This document shows positions 50,476 to 61,424 of a stretch of DNA of 64,000 bases, piece after piece. The translations under genes and the position numbers were made by a program. A model generated the notes under the pieces. The model made no database searches. It worked only from the letters and a program-made list of their open reading frames with translations, and was not told where the DNA came from. Positions within the stretch are counted from its first letter, which is position 1, and every line of letters starts with the position of its first letter. The stretch is taken from the NCBI GenBank assembly GCA_028023455.1, contig JAQFVV010006246.1:4393501-4457500 (forward strand), read 5' to 3'. This DNA comes from Epiperipatus broadwayi (Eukaryota; Onychophora; Udeonychophora; Euonychophora; Peripatidae).

Positions 50476-50657
50476 CATGTAGTTCGACATTGACTGAACC
50501 CAAAGGTGTTATTCATTCACCACATTATCCTAACCTATACTCACAAAACAAGGAATGTGTTTACATTATTACTCAAGATCCTGAAGTTATAATTATCTTA
50601 AGTTTTATAGATTTCTTTATTAACTCTAGTAATGATTGTATAGATGATTATTTAGAA
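50476..50657 (+). CDS. CUBN: Cubilin-like exon i: first half of CUB4
   Basis: Acceptor TTTTTAG; donor GTAAGT at 50658. Phase 1 in, phase 0 out; residues 458-518. It has A-C-S-S (not C-G-G), the CUB core IHSPHYPNLYSQNKECVY, and FINSSNDCIDDYLE. At the place of the calcium-site Glu, five residues before the third cysteine, stands Asn, so this domain probably lacks the classical calcium site although D-D-Y-L-E is kept. The domain is incomplete: the second half should start in phase 0 with something like V-R-D-G, and it was not found between 50658 and 64000. Confidence 0.88.
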
Positions 50658-50904
50658 GTAAGTACTAATTTTTTTTCTATTCACTTATATTTTATTGATT
50701 TATATGCAATACTTAAAAATTATTTAAGGAATTTATCATTTTAAAATTGTGAGTTTTGAGTATAGTAAATTAAATATTTATATTCCAAATGTAGCTAAAG
50801 ATATGTAATAGAAGCTGATAGTAAACCTGAGCTTTTAGTAATAGTTATATAAACTATTTCAAGGAATATATATTATAAATTTTAGAATTTTCATGTGTCA
50901 TAGG

Positions 50905-50983
50905 ATCAGCCAGGAAGTGAACCCGCTAACCCGGGACAACTGCTTGTAAAGCAGCTGTCACTGACCTCTTGACCACCAATGCT
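50905..50983 (-). repeat. tRNA-like sequence (tRNA pseudogene or SINE head), Val-type anticodon loop
   Basis: On the minus strand: TGGTCAAGAGG (A-box-like, 50965-50975), an anticodon arm GCTGC-TTTACAA-GCAGT (5 bp stem, 7 nt loop, anticodon UAC = Val), and GGGTTCACTTCC (B-box-like, 50912-50923). The region between anticodon arm and T arm is too long and the T stem has mismatches, so it is not a functional tRNA. It sits in the 5' part of intron 9. A short T run lies next to it at 50990-50998. Confidence 0.55.
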
Positions 50984-51294
50984 TGACTGTTTTTTTTATG
51001 GTGAGCATGAAAATTAATAATCTTAATCAGTCCAAAAAGTTTTTAATGCACTCCAATAAATGTTCTTAAACATTTTCATCATCATTTATGATATTTACTA
51101 TTTATATTACATATCTAATTGTATGTGAATACGATCCTTATATGTATTGGAGAATTGTAATGAAGTATTGAGAAATGACTTTTTATATTACTGTAAAAAT
51201 AAATAATGATAGTTCATCTATCATGAGAGATCATGTAATTTTTATGTGCATAGTATTAAAATTCTTCTAAAATTTATATTGTCTATCCTTTATA

Positions 51295-51640
51295 ATTTCC
51301 ATAATTCATCACCATTATTTTCAACCATTATTGGTCAACTGCAATAAGAATATCTGTTGTAGATTTAATTGAGTTAAGCCAGTATGTATGATTGCTGTCT
51401 CTCTTCTTTATATTATGTCAGAAATCTTCCTTATTTTATTTATAATATCACATGTAGTCTCTTTCTATCTTGGAACTGTCCATTTCTTCTAGCAATATAT
51501 CCAGTTCAGCTCCAGTTCAGTCTTTTAATTTTTCAATAATATCAGTAATACCTAATTGTTCTTTTATTCATATTTTATTTTTCCATTCTTCCTGCTACTC
51601 CTAGAATATATCTCTTTATATTTTGCTAAGAAAGAAAAAT
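51295..51640 (-). pseudogene. RTE-like LINE 3' end, old copy
   Basis: On the minus strand, pieces corresponding to the last 100 residues of the RTE element at 40452-43250 can be recognised: I-L-G-V, LGITDIIEKLKD (compare TGVTDLIEKIKR in the copy at 61425), N-K-E-D, and the terminal region TTGACCAATAATGGTTG. There are many stops and indels. It is strongly 5'-truncated and far more diverged than the copies at 40452 and 61425, so it is the oldest of the three. Confidence 0.6.
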
Positions 51641-54600
51641 CAAGGAAATACTTTTTATAAATAGAAATAGAAAATTCTTAATAAGGAAAAGTGTAAATAA
51701 GATCATTTATGAATATTCAGTTATCACATGATGTCTATTACTGGAAAACTTAATCACATGAACCAGACATAAAAAGAATCTCAAATAATAAATGAAAAAA
51801 ACTATAAATTGTAATGCTCTTTTTATATCTTAACATTTATAAAGATTTTTAGCATCATTCTAAAATAACTTGGTAACTGATTTTTATCTAAACAAACAGT
51901 AACTCTATAAGAAGGATTTCTTTTTTCTTTTTGACATAGAAAATCATTTCCATGATCTGCCATTAAATCATATTAATTTTGTGATATTCAGTATTTTCTT
52001 ACACAATTAAATACATAAACAATTTGTTCATTAATAATTTTTAATATTCATTACAATGGAATCTTAAAAAGCTTTATACTATTATATTAGATATGCATCT
52101 ATTTTTTTTTCAATGAAAATAAAATAAATAGAAATTTTTTGTATACATTTTTTTTTAGAGAGTAATTTTTATTATAAAAAAAGTTTTACATATATTATTA
52201 AATTGCCAGTGTGTATTAAATAATTGCTCTAGGGTCTCAGGTATAGTGACAAAATGAACCAAGAAAGAGAAAGATAATGTATATTACAGGATAGAGCACA
52301 ATGTGATTCACATAGATATTTGAATGAAAAAGCAAAGAAATTGATATACTGTTAGATAAAAATTACCAATATCAACTACAAAGAATGCACCAGTTGGTTT
52401 TGAGTTCTGTCATAAATGTGGCAATTTTGTTTTGGGTTGAAGTATAAGGATAAAATCAGCAATATTTTGATGTCTATGGAAAAGTATCCAAACACACATA
52501 TGTATAGTGTAACGGGCAAATATGTACATTACATTGTTTTTTTATTAGTAAACATGAAAAGAATAAAAGTTCGCAAATAAAACTTCCTTTTTAAGAATTA
52601 AAAATTGAAAATTAAAATTCTATACTAAACTCATAAATATAAAATCGCACAGATAAAAAAAAGTTATTAAAATAAAACTTTATTAAAAATAGAAAAGGTA
52701 TTTTAAAAACAAAAACTTAAAAAGATTTGGAGATAAAAATATATCTTTAAGTTTGAAAACAAATTAATCTGGTGTTATTGAAAAATGGAAATGATTGTTT
52801 TAATTAGTTAAATGCAAACTAGCCTTGGGCATTTAGATGTATAAGCAATGGTCAGATGGGAGAGAAAAACAATGGAATCGGACCTCAGCGAAAGGACCAT
52901 CACATTAATGGTGTAATGTCAATTGAATCTTAAAATTAATATAAAAGGAAAAGTTTGAAAATTAAGGAGTTATTACGATGTGACTATATGTGTTAGTGCG
53001 GAGTTGAAGGAGAAGGGATTGAAAAGATGCACTCTTCAATCCCTTCAGTTTTGTTAAAAAAAAAAAAGGGAAAGGCCACCATTTTTTCTACAGTAAGGAC
53101 CAGCTAAACTAAAGACCTCCGGATAAATAAAAAAACAATGGCTAACTCAACCAATCTCTTTAGGACGGTGTGGGAATTCACGTTCAAATGGCAAGCAACG
53201 GATAAAAATGAACTGTTTAAAACCGTAAGAACTTTATAATTAATGAACATTAAATTAAAAACTTTCCGTATTTAAAATAATTGCAATAGAATCCTATCTG
53301 ACCAATTTTATTTACTAATAAGTAATTTTAATTTGATGTATTTCTTTTGTAAAATCATTTCCATTTATTTTTTTGTTCTTTTAAGTTTTATTATGACTGT
53401 TTTGTTTTTGTTAAATTAAATTATATAAATGTTAAACTTAAGTCAGGCGTGAATGGCTGTATAGATTTGTAAAGTTATATTAGGGGATGGTAATCTTAGG
53501 TTATTTGTTTCGTAGTTAAATTGGGTCAATGGATTGGATATATTGGTGTAATTAGTAGATGTAGTATGAGATTCGCTATGGGCAGAATCGCTTTATACGC
53601 CGCACACTTCCTTTTTGGCCTATGGAATGCGATTCGTAAGTTGGCAAAACGACTGCAGTCCTTTCCTATGGAGTTTTTTTTTTATTGCTCTTCTTGTCAG
53701 ATAGATATAGTATTCCTATCTGATGAGAAGCAATTTCTTCTCTTAACCTTTTGTGCTGCCGTATTTCATATTACATTGAATGCATCGATATATCAGATGA
53801 ATTGACGTTAGTTGGACTGCGAACTTTTGGCCTAAGGTTAAATAAGGATAGAATATTTTCTTTGCAAATGCAAATCTATGTAGTCTATTTATACTCAACA
53901 CTCTAAATAAAAATGCATTAAATTTAAGTTGGGTATATACGCTTGCATGGATTCGTTATCGGTTAATTATGTTTTTGGTTTTCATATTTGATCAAAATAT
54001 ATAGACATTCGGTAAATAATGATACCTTACAGTGAGTATCTAAAATGTATTTATTCGGATGTCTTTTAAGTTATTGGTGTCTCTGCGGTATCTTATGATG
54101 AATACCATTGGGTTTCTTGTATTCCCTATGCAATTGATGGTATCAATGACTTTGTATTTTGATCGTTTATGTTTATTTTGAAATGTTTTTGACCGTGTAA
54201 TCTATGTAACTGATCTATACTCAACATTTTAAAACAAACTTTTATAAACCCATCTGTGCGAACTTATAAAATTAAAATGTAAACTGATACTAAAACAATT
54301 TTAAATATTATATATATGTGCGTAAATAAATGTTTGTGTGTTAATTTCTGGCAGTGGCTTATTTTATTCTTTTTTTATATATCTTAGATAGGAATTTAAT
54401 ATAAAATATAAATCTGCTGTTCCACTGAGCTAGTGACAATGGGCTAATGACCGGATATCAAAATATATAAAATAAAAATTAAAAAATTTTTTTTTGACTT
54501 ACGTATCTGCCTACTTTATAAATTTTTCTAGGTTCAAATGCCTAGATGGCGCTCTGTAGTGCAGATACGTTTCTGACCCTTTCATCCGGATCGTTATAAT

Positions 54601-56349
54601 AGATATCTTAGTTTGGTAATGGAGTGCTAATTGAGTAATAAGGTGAAGTTTCATTAGGTAACACGTATATGTGTCAATAGAAATATATAGTAATTGATTG
54701 AATTTTCTATTTCCTTATATAGCTAATTTTCAAAATAAATATCTTTTTTGATTTTAAAAATGTATTGGACTTCAAAAAAGTATTGTGTAGTCACTCAAAT
54801 TATTTTTTAATGGAAAAATTTCAGGTGGCACAATGCATTTAAAATATGTAAATCAGGACAATATTGTCCATTAACCTGTAGAATTTTTAAATTTTTTAAA
54901 CTTGCGCATTTTAAGTTGAACTGCAATCTAGAACAGTCATACAAGTAATTTTGTTTAAAAGTTAATTGTTTAATAAGATTAAGAAAATTAATTGTGTGTA
55001 CAAAAGCTTATGCATCAAGTAGTTTTGAATAGGTATAAAAATTTCAATGAATTTATTTGGAAGAATATTATTATTACTCTTGAGCATATATCCTCCTGCA
55101 TCAGTAAGTCCTGATTTGAAATATTTCTATGGAGTTTTTCACCAATCATTACTTAAACTGTGTGAGTAGATGGATTTGTAGAAAATCAGATTGAATGTTT
55201 CTGATAATGGTATTTTACTTGCAGTTATATGTTAGCTATTGTTAACTTGTTGAATTTTTAGAAAAAAATTGTACTTATTATGTTTTGAAGTTGTTTGCCT
55301 GATCAGCAGATTCACGAGCACTGAATTTAAGATTGTGTACTAACTAAACTAATCTGTCAAAGACAATAGGCAGTAGAAATTTATTTACTTATTTCTGTTT
55401 TCTTCCAATTTTATTTTAAGAGGAAAGTTAATGAGTAGTTTACAAACATTATTGATTATTACAATATGATGTTTTATGGGAGTATTTTTCATTATCAATG
55501 TTCTTTTTATATCTTATTTTGGCACATGGGTGGTCAACTATTTTGGATATGTCTGTTTTCTCTAACCATTGTCTTACCTTTTTAATGGTTTTTCAACAGT
55601 AGCTAATTTCACCTGTAATGGTACAGATTCCCTCCAGGAAATCAAGGTTGTCGCATCTAACAATAAGTGGATTTAGGGTCTTCATATAAGATGCTATGGA
55701 TGATCTGATCTAATCTCAATCCAAAATTGAATCTATCTTAAGATAATTTAGCATTAATCTTTCTAATAGAGCCACAATCTAGATTAATTCATCCAATCTT
55801 CATCTTTTTTTTATTGTTCCATTATGCTTAGAATTCGAACTCTGTGCAGATTTTACAATTAACTTTCTTCAGGGGTTACCATCAATGTACTATAATCATA
55901 TTATTAATTAATATAATCTCTATGGAATTTTGAAAATAACTTTATAATCAGATATCAGGATTTTAATTTGATGTGGAATGCATGTATGGCTGTGCATATT
56001 CAATATTATGTTAATTCTTGTTTTTGTAATTTGTATTTTACTTATTTTTGATCAATTTCTTCATGTGGAGAGGGAGTGGAGATGTTTTATGTATTTCACC
56101 TATTTTTGTAATTTGTACTTTAGAGCAATTTCTTCGATTTCTTGCCTTAGGCATTTTAATTTTTGATTTATTTCGTAGGCTTTTGAAAATAGCATTAAAT
56201 AGTGTTTTCTTCAATTTCTTGTTTTTGTAATTTGTATTTTAGTGATTTCTTTGATTTCTTGCCTTAGGCATTTTAATTTTACAATGATTTCAGCAATTTC
56301 TTTCCTAGAAATTTATCATACCATTTACAGTATTTTTATTTATATCAAA
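51641..56349. other. Intron 9 sequence without recognised genes
   Basis: Expected to hold the second half of CUB4 only if the exon is unusually diverged; no phase-0 exon starting like V-R-D-G was found. A patch of less AT-rich sequence lies at about 52850-54600, with a hairpin at 53007-53047 (GAAGGGATTGAA / TTCAATCCCTTC) and another at 53683-53735 around CAGATAG...CTATCTG. The open frame 53521-53805 has no recognisable domain. Confidence 0.4.
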
Positions 56350-56929
56350 CTAACAGTTTCGACTGTCCTGCAGTCATCATCAGAGCTACAATATTCAAAT
56401 AATTATACAATTAATACACTTATCCACATTCATATACATAATTAAATATACAATATAAACAAAAATAAATATGCATTTTAATCTGACCATTATAAATAAT
56501 CATTTCCCATTTTATTACTTTACTCTTTAAATGATTCTACCAATATTTATTTTATATCACTTTATTTTTTAAAAATATTATTTCTTATAATAATTATAAA
56601 CTATTTAATACATATTATTGTCATTTCACTTATATTATAAAATCAACTTCTAATCTTTTCTTATTTTTATTAAATATTTTATAATTATCAATTAACTTTT
56701 CCCACATTACAAGTTATTTTTTTACATTACAATATTACCTACCTCTTGACAATCCTATTTCCAAAACCCAACTGAGTAAATTTTCAAAATTTATATACTT
56801 GTTTAACACTCCCTCAATTGTCATTTTTTTTAACTTTATTCTTTTAACCTTTTTCAAATTCTAACTATTATTAATAATAATTGTTTATAAAATTATTGTT
56901 CTTACCCCATAATCTCTATTAAGATTTTA

Positions 56930-57150
56930 TATTCTTAATCAAGATTGCCTCTTTAATTTTCCTATCCTTTCTATTATTTGTGTAATTAATCATTTTTATA
57001 CAATCTTTTTCGAACCTATGACCTGTTTCTAATGAATGCAAATAAATAGGTGATCTTTTATATTTATGTTGAATTTTAATCTGGTATAAATTAAATTCTT
57101 TGTTTCTCTCACATAATTAGTTTTTAAATAGGCATTTATTTTTATAGCGT
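56930..57150 (-). pseudogene. PLE GIY-YIG endonuclease C-terminal remnant
   Basis: On the minus strand: L-H-S-L-E-T-G-H-R-F-E-K-D-C (about 57048-57010), the H...T-G-H motif of PLE endonucleases, then N-N-R-K-D-R-K-I-K-E-A-I-L-I-K (about 56985-56940), the R-K-x-K-E-A tail. Frames shift between the pieces. The GIY-YIG motif itself is not readable; the segment where it should lie carries the 57159-57242 palindrome. Confidence 0.65.
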
Positions 57151-57158
57151 CTGTGTAC

Positions 57159-57242
57159 AATTGTAATTACATTCGAATATCGGCCTTTCAAGCCAATTGC
57201 ACAATTGGCTTGAAAGGCCGATATTCGAATGTAATTATAATT
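57159..57242. repeat. Near-perfect 84 bp palindrome with a 2 nt centre
   Basis: Arms 57159-57199 and 57202-57242 (41 nt each) are complementary with one mismatch; the centre is CA. The arm core reads CATTCGAATATCGGCC then TTTCAAGCCAATTG. It lies inside the PLE endonuclease region and is more G+C-rich than its flanks. It could be a tail-to-tail junction of inverted endonuclease sequence or a cruciform-forming site. Confidence 0.9.
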
Positions 57243-57551
57243 AGTTTTTATATTTTTACTTTTACATTATTTGCATTCAATTTTATATACCCCATTTATG
57301 TTTTTTTCTGCTTTTCTCACATACTTATCTAATATATTAAGTATATTCTTTTATTTATTATCTTAAATTTTATTACATTATTAAACTGTTAATTCTAATA
57401 ATTATTTTATTCATACTTTTTACAGTACTATTATAAGTTTTAATATCTATATATTTATTCCTATCTTATTTTTCCTACATACTATCCCATTACTTTTATT
57501 AAATTTCTCTTCTGATTTTCTTATATTTCTATAACTTTTTCTGGATATTCA

Positions 57552-58692
57552 TTATTTCAACTTTTTAATTATCAATTCTACCTGTTTTTTATAATTTTCC
57601 TCATTTGAGCAATAATTCCAAGCTCTATATATTTTTGAATTTATACTACGTATTTTATATTTAACATCTATATTTGAATTCCCATTTATTATATTGCTAT
57701 CGACATTAGTTTTTTTGTATACAGATATCTCTATCCTGCATTCACCATTTTTATATGATTTTTTAAACAAAATATCCAAATACGATAACTTATTATCATT
57801 TTCTTTTTCTGTTGTAAATTTGATATTTTTATCTAGCCCATTAATCTCTTTAAGATACATATCTATTTGCCTTTGGCTCTTGTTGAAAATCAATAAATAA
57901 TCCTCAATATATTTTTTCATAATTTATATATATATATATATGAACCCCACTTAATGCCCTTCTATTAGTGATCCCTTGTTTTATTTACAATATTCTCAAT
58001 TAAACTCAAATGTAATCTTAAATTCTCATTATTTCTCTATTAGTATTTTAATTTCTCTATATTCATCATCTATATCTTTTTATTGCTAACTCTACTGCTT
58101 CTTCCACATTTATATTTGTGTACATCAATACATCTATTTTTATCATAGTCAACTTATAATTACTATATTCATTTATTTTATCTTTAATTTCTTTTATTAA
58201 TTCTTTATTATTTTTAATGTAAAAACTACTTTCATCATTAATATATTTCTTAAGAATATTACTTAATATCCATTTAGATATTCCATCAAAATATGAAATT
58301 TGTACCATTTATAACTGGTCTTAAAGGCATCCCTTCTTTAAATATTTTTGGTGCTCCATATATTCTTGCCATACCACAATCTTTATTTCCCAAAAATTCA
58401 AATACTTTTTTATCTATTAATCCATTATTATATAATCCTTTTGCTAACTCATAATCTTCCCATTTTTTAATTTAGTATCATCTTTCTTTATTTTAATAAA
58501 ATACTCCTCTTCCAACAATTTATTTATTTTACCAATGTATTCTTTTTTATTCATTAATACTAATTTATTACCTTTATCTGACTTTATAAACATTACTTCT
58601 TTTTTATATTTGTTCCTTATTTCTTTAACCTCTTTTATTTTAATTACATTATTTAAATTATTTATTCCCCTTTTTTTTATGTTTATTTTCAA
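57552..58692 (-). pseudogene. PLE reverse transcriptase remnant
   Basis: From 58692 downward: FIKSDKGNKLVLMNKKEYI (N-terminal K-S-D-K-G motif). Then, in a shifted frame, ARIYGAPKIFKEGMPLRPVI (58370-58312, the Y-G-x-P-K...R-P-I motif), followed by KNNKELIKEIKDKI and K-I-D-V-L-M-Y-T-N-I (motif A, normally F-D-V-x-S-L-F/Y-T-N). From 57920: K-K-Y-I-E-D-Y-L-L-I, where Y-V-D-D is expected (motif C), then NGLDKNIKFTTEKENDNKLS and Y-L-D-I-L. Motif B, between 58066 and 57920, is unreadable. The first catalytic Asp of motif C is replaced by Glu. Not active. Confidence 0.8.
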
Positions 58693-58869
58693 TATTTACT
58701 TTTTTTTATTTTAGATACCATATTATTCACTTCTTTAAAACTTTCCATCCATAATTTATCCTTCATATCAATTACATTATTAATATCCTTATTTTCATAA
58801 TAATAATATATACCATAATTAGTCTCTTGCAATTTTATTATATATTTATTTTTGCATACTCTATATGAA

Positions 58870-59040
58870 AATAAGAGGATAAAGAAATAAAGAGATAAAT
58901 ATAGAAAAGAAATAGTGTTTATAAAGTCAGATAATGGTAATAAATTAATATTAATGAATAATTATATATTTGAATATTGTAGCTCTAATGACTGCAGGAC
59001 AGTCGAAACTGTTAATTTGATGTAAATAAAAGTATTGATA
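58870..59040 (+). mobile_element. Inverted PLE fragment with terminal hammerhead-like block
   Basis: The plus strand reads I-K-S-D-N-G-N-K-L-I-L-M-N-N at about 58922-58962, the same segment that the minus strand encodes at about 58590-58545. It is followed by a decayed copy of the terminal block (CTAATGACTG-CAGGA-CAGTC-GAAAC, about 58984-59009). A partial PLE copy therefore abuts the main one in opposite orientation. Confidence 0.7.
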
Positions 59041-61084
59041 AAGTGTGTTTAAGAAAGGTGTAAATGGTATGATATGTTAAAGTAGAAATCAATATCTAGA
59101 AAAAGGATGAAGAAGTAGAAAATTATATTACTTCCGTAGAAATCTATCACTTGGATGGTTCTTGATGGGTACTGCCAACCAAACAGTACCTAGATTTTAT
59201 ATTAGTTAATATCTTAGATTTACAATTATTGTCAAGTATAAAGGTGGCTATAAATTTGGAAAAACAGTTTTTCAAATTCGTATATGAAAAGTTTCAAAGT
59301 ATTTAATTTTATTCTCATTAATTAGCAACTAACTTCTTATGATGAGTGTGAGGAAGTATATCAGGGATATAAATATATATATATATATAGTATGTTGATG
59401 TAATCTTTCATATTTGACAAAGGAAATATTTTGAGAATTGTATTTCTGAATCTTTTATTTTGAAACCTAAATGTAGGCAGAGGTTTTACTAACATTACCA
59501 TGTCTTTAAACAAAAAACAAAGATGATCTAAAGCAAAAAGAGAAGAGAATGTTGTATTATATTTCTGTTTGGAATGGTAGATATATACAATTTCTTAATA
59601 TCATTATTTGATTAATCAGACATACTAATTCTGAAACATAGAGAATTGCTGCTATATATAGACTCAGTTGGAGTTAAATGTCACTTTCAAAATTGAATTG
59701 CAATGAATTTTCATATAAAGGATAGTATTTTGGATACTTGGTAATGGAATATTTTCTCAGGCAGAAATATAATAAATAAAATATTAATAATTATAATATA
59801 TTGGAAGAAATGTTTATGTGTGTGTGTGTATATATATATACCATTTAGTGAATGTTTATGTGTGTGTGTGTATATATATATACCATTTAGTGACTATTGA
59901 TGCACATTGATATAAGCTGAACAAGTTCTATTTGATTTGATTTCGCAAAAGATTACATTAATATTAGAATGATAATTAAAATGTAGCTGATTACATAAAA
60001 ATTGTCTTGTAGATATGCAAATCTTCTGCAACAATAAATATACTTGATAATTTTTGGTAATCTTTTTCAGATACCAAAAAAGTAATGACAATAATTATTG
60101 GAAAAATAAAAAACATATTAATCATTTTAAAATGTCATAAATATATGGTGAGATTTTGCAGAGAATTTTTTTGGATTATGAAAACAGTTTTTTATAATAA
60201 TTATTTATCAATTATTTTATATATTCATAGATAAAATAATTTTGTTATTATTCGAGAGATATTTTGTTGAGCACCATAGTGACAATCTTGAGTTTCTATT
60301 AAATTGATAATTATTGTAGGTTGCAATTTGACATTATTTGATGATACATGATTTTTTCATCAAGTATTTATGCTCATTAGGTTGACTTTTTTATTGACTA
60401 TATTCTTAATCTTATTTATTTTAGCTTATATTGTTGCTTGAGATAATCAGTTATTTTAGATTTTGACAGTATCACATAATATGACAAACTGCTAATGATA
60501 AATTTATTCACAAATTCAGCATTTGCAATTTCAATATCAACCAGATATTTATTATGTTAGACATTATCATTCTTGTAATATTTTTCAATAATTAGAATAA
60601 TGTTTGGTCATTTTTAAATCTGCAAGTGATGAATACCACTGTTGGTTGTTTTTATTTTTGAAAAAGTGGAACATTTATTCATAATGCCAAGGTGTTATTA
60701 TAGTCTTGTTTTAATCTTAGTATCCCAATCAAAAATGTTGTAGCTCATCTACTTTTTTAGATGAAATTATTTTATAATTTTAAAATCTTTTTTTTTGAAA
60801 ATGTGCTAGGCATAAGTTTTAGGATTCAATCATTAATAAGATTGTACTGCAGGCAGTGTGGAAAGAGACTCAGTCAACAATTATCCATTTTCACTCACAC
60901 ACATTGCATATATATATATATATATATATATAGTAGCAAGAATGTTAATTTTTTTTGGAGACAGAATATTCTTTCCCAGCAAAAGCAATTTACCATAGAT
61001 ATCATGGAGAATAGTTTATGTAAATCCATGGTAATATATATAATACTACAAATCAATGTCTGTATTTCTTCAAAATAATATACT
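59041..61084. other. Intron 9, AT-rich, with tandem and microsatellite repeats
   Basis: A perfect 42 nt direct repeat lies at 59809-59850 and 59851-59892 (AATGTTTATG, (TG)n, (TA)n, CCATTTAGTG). (TA)n lies at about 60907-60931. No exon or RNA gene recognised. Confidence 0.5.
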
Positions 61085-61250
61085 TAAACTTATAAACAAA
61101 TATTAGAAAATACAGTAATTAAAATTTGTAAAAAAGAACAAAAAATATAAATGTCACTTTAAAAAAAGTGCTCCTAAATTACGTTTATATTTTTTGTTCT
61201 TTTTAACAAATTTTAATTATTATATTTTCTAATATTTGTTTATAAGTTTA
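61085..61250. mobile_element. 166 bp palindromic MITE with 67 bp arms
   Basis: Arms 61085-61151 and 61184-61250 are complementary with only about three differences (core TATAAACAAATATTAGAAAA). The 32 nt centre itself holds CACTTT/AAAGTG. It is followed by a CA/GCGC/CA run at 61250-61273. Non-coding. Confidence 0.8.
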
Positions 61251-61424
61251 CACACACGTGCGCGCGCACACACATATATATACTGATGAAAATATAAAAG
61301 TGGCAAGTATAAATATAAAGAATACATGTACAGAATGTTTCATTTTTACAAATAATTGGTTTGATAAAAATAAAAGTATAATATTAATATTTGTTTTCAT
61401 ATATTGACATTTGTGTAATGCACA

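Larger units (their letters stand above)
7348..50657 (+). other. CUBN: Partial cubilin-like gene (9 exons, EGF repeats followed by CUB1 to half of CUB4)
   Basis: Gene model joining nine exons: 7348-7481, 15948-16134, 27338-27453, 28576-28813, 34016-34200, 39634-39796, 46413-46603, 47993-48149, 50476-50657. Every intron is GT-AG and every join keeps the frame, giving 518 uninterrupted codons. Seen in the sequence: EGF cysteine patterns followed directly by CUB domains, each complete one with four cysteines and the C-G-G start. Known: cubilin is a large peripheral-membrane endocytic receptor with a run of EGF repeats and then 27 CUB domains; it works with amnionless in vertebrate gut and kidney and in insect nephrocytes. 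Inferred: this is the cubilin orthologue, and the window holds the EGF/CUB junction. Introns measure 8466, 11203, 1122, 5202, 5433, 6616, 1389 and 2326 nt. No promoter, start codon or 3' end is visible. Another EGF-CUB receptor is a less likely alternative. Confidence 0.86.
56350..58860 (-). mobile_element. Penelope-like element (PLE), decayed
   Basis: Minus-strand element with RT pieces in order (58692 to 57552), then a GIY-YIG-type endonuclease tail (about 57150-56930), ending in an AT-rich terminal region with a hammerhead-like block at 56356-56383. Penelope-like elements are retroelements whose RT resembles telomerase and which often carry a GIY-YIG endonuclease; hammerhead-type motifs in their terminal repeats are established knowledge. 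Stops and frameshifts break every domain. A short piece of the same coding region lies in the opposite orientation at 58870-58965, next to a second terminal block. Confidence 0.8.

Noticed and set aside
53521-53805. 94-codon open frame on the + strand
   Set aside because: No domain, no splice context matching the host gene, hydrophobic composition of random AT-rich sequence.
57694-57900. 68-codon plus-strand frame
   Set aside because: Shadow of the antisense Penelope RT remnant.
56340-59010. Canonical three-stem hammerhead ribozyme
   Set aside because: No convincing stem III, and an extra base between the core and stem II; reported only as hammerhead-like.
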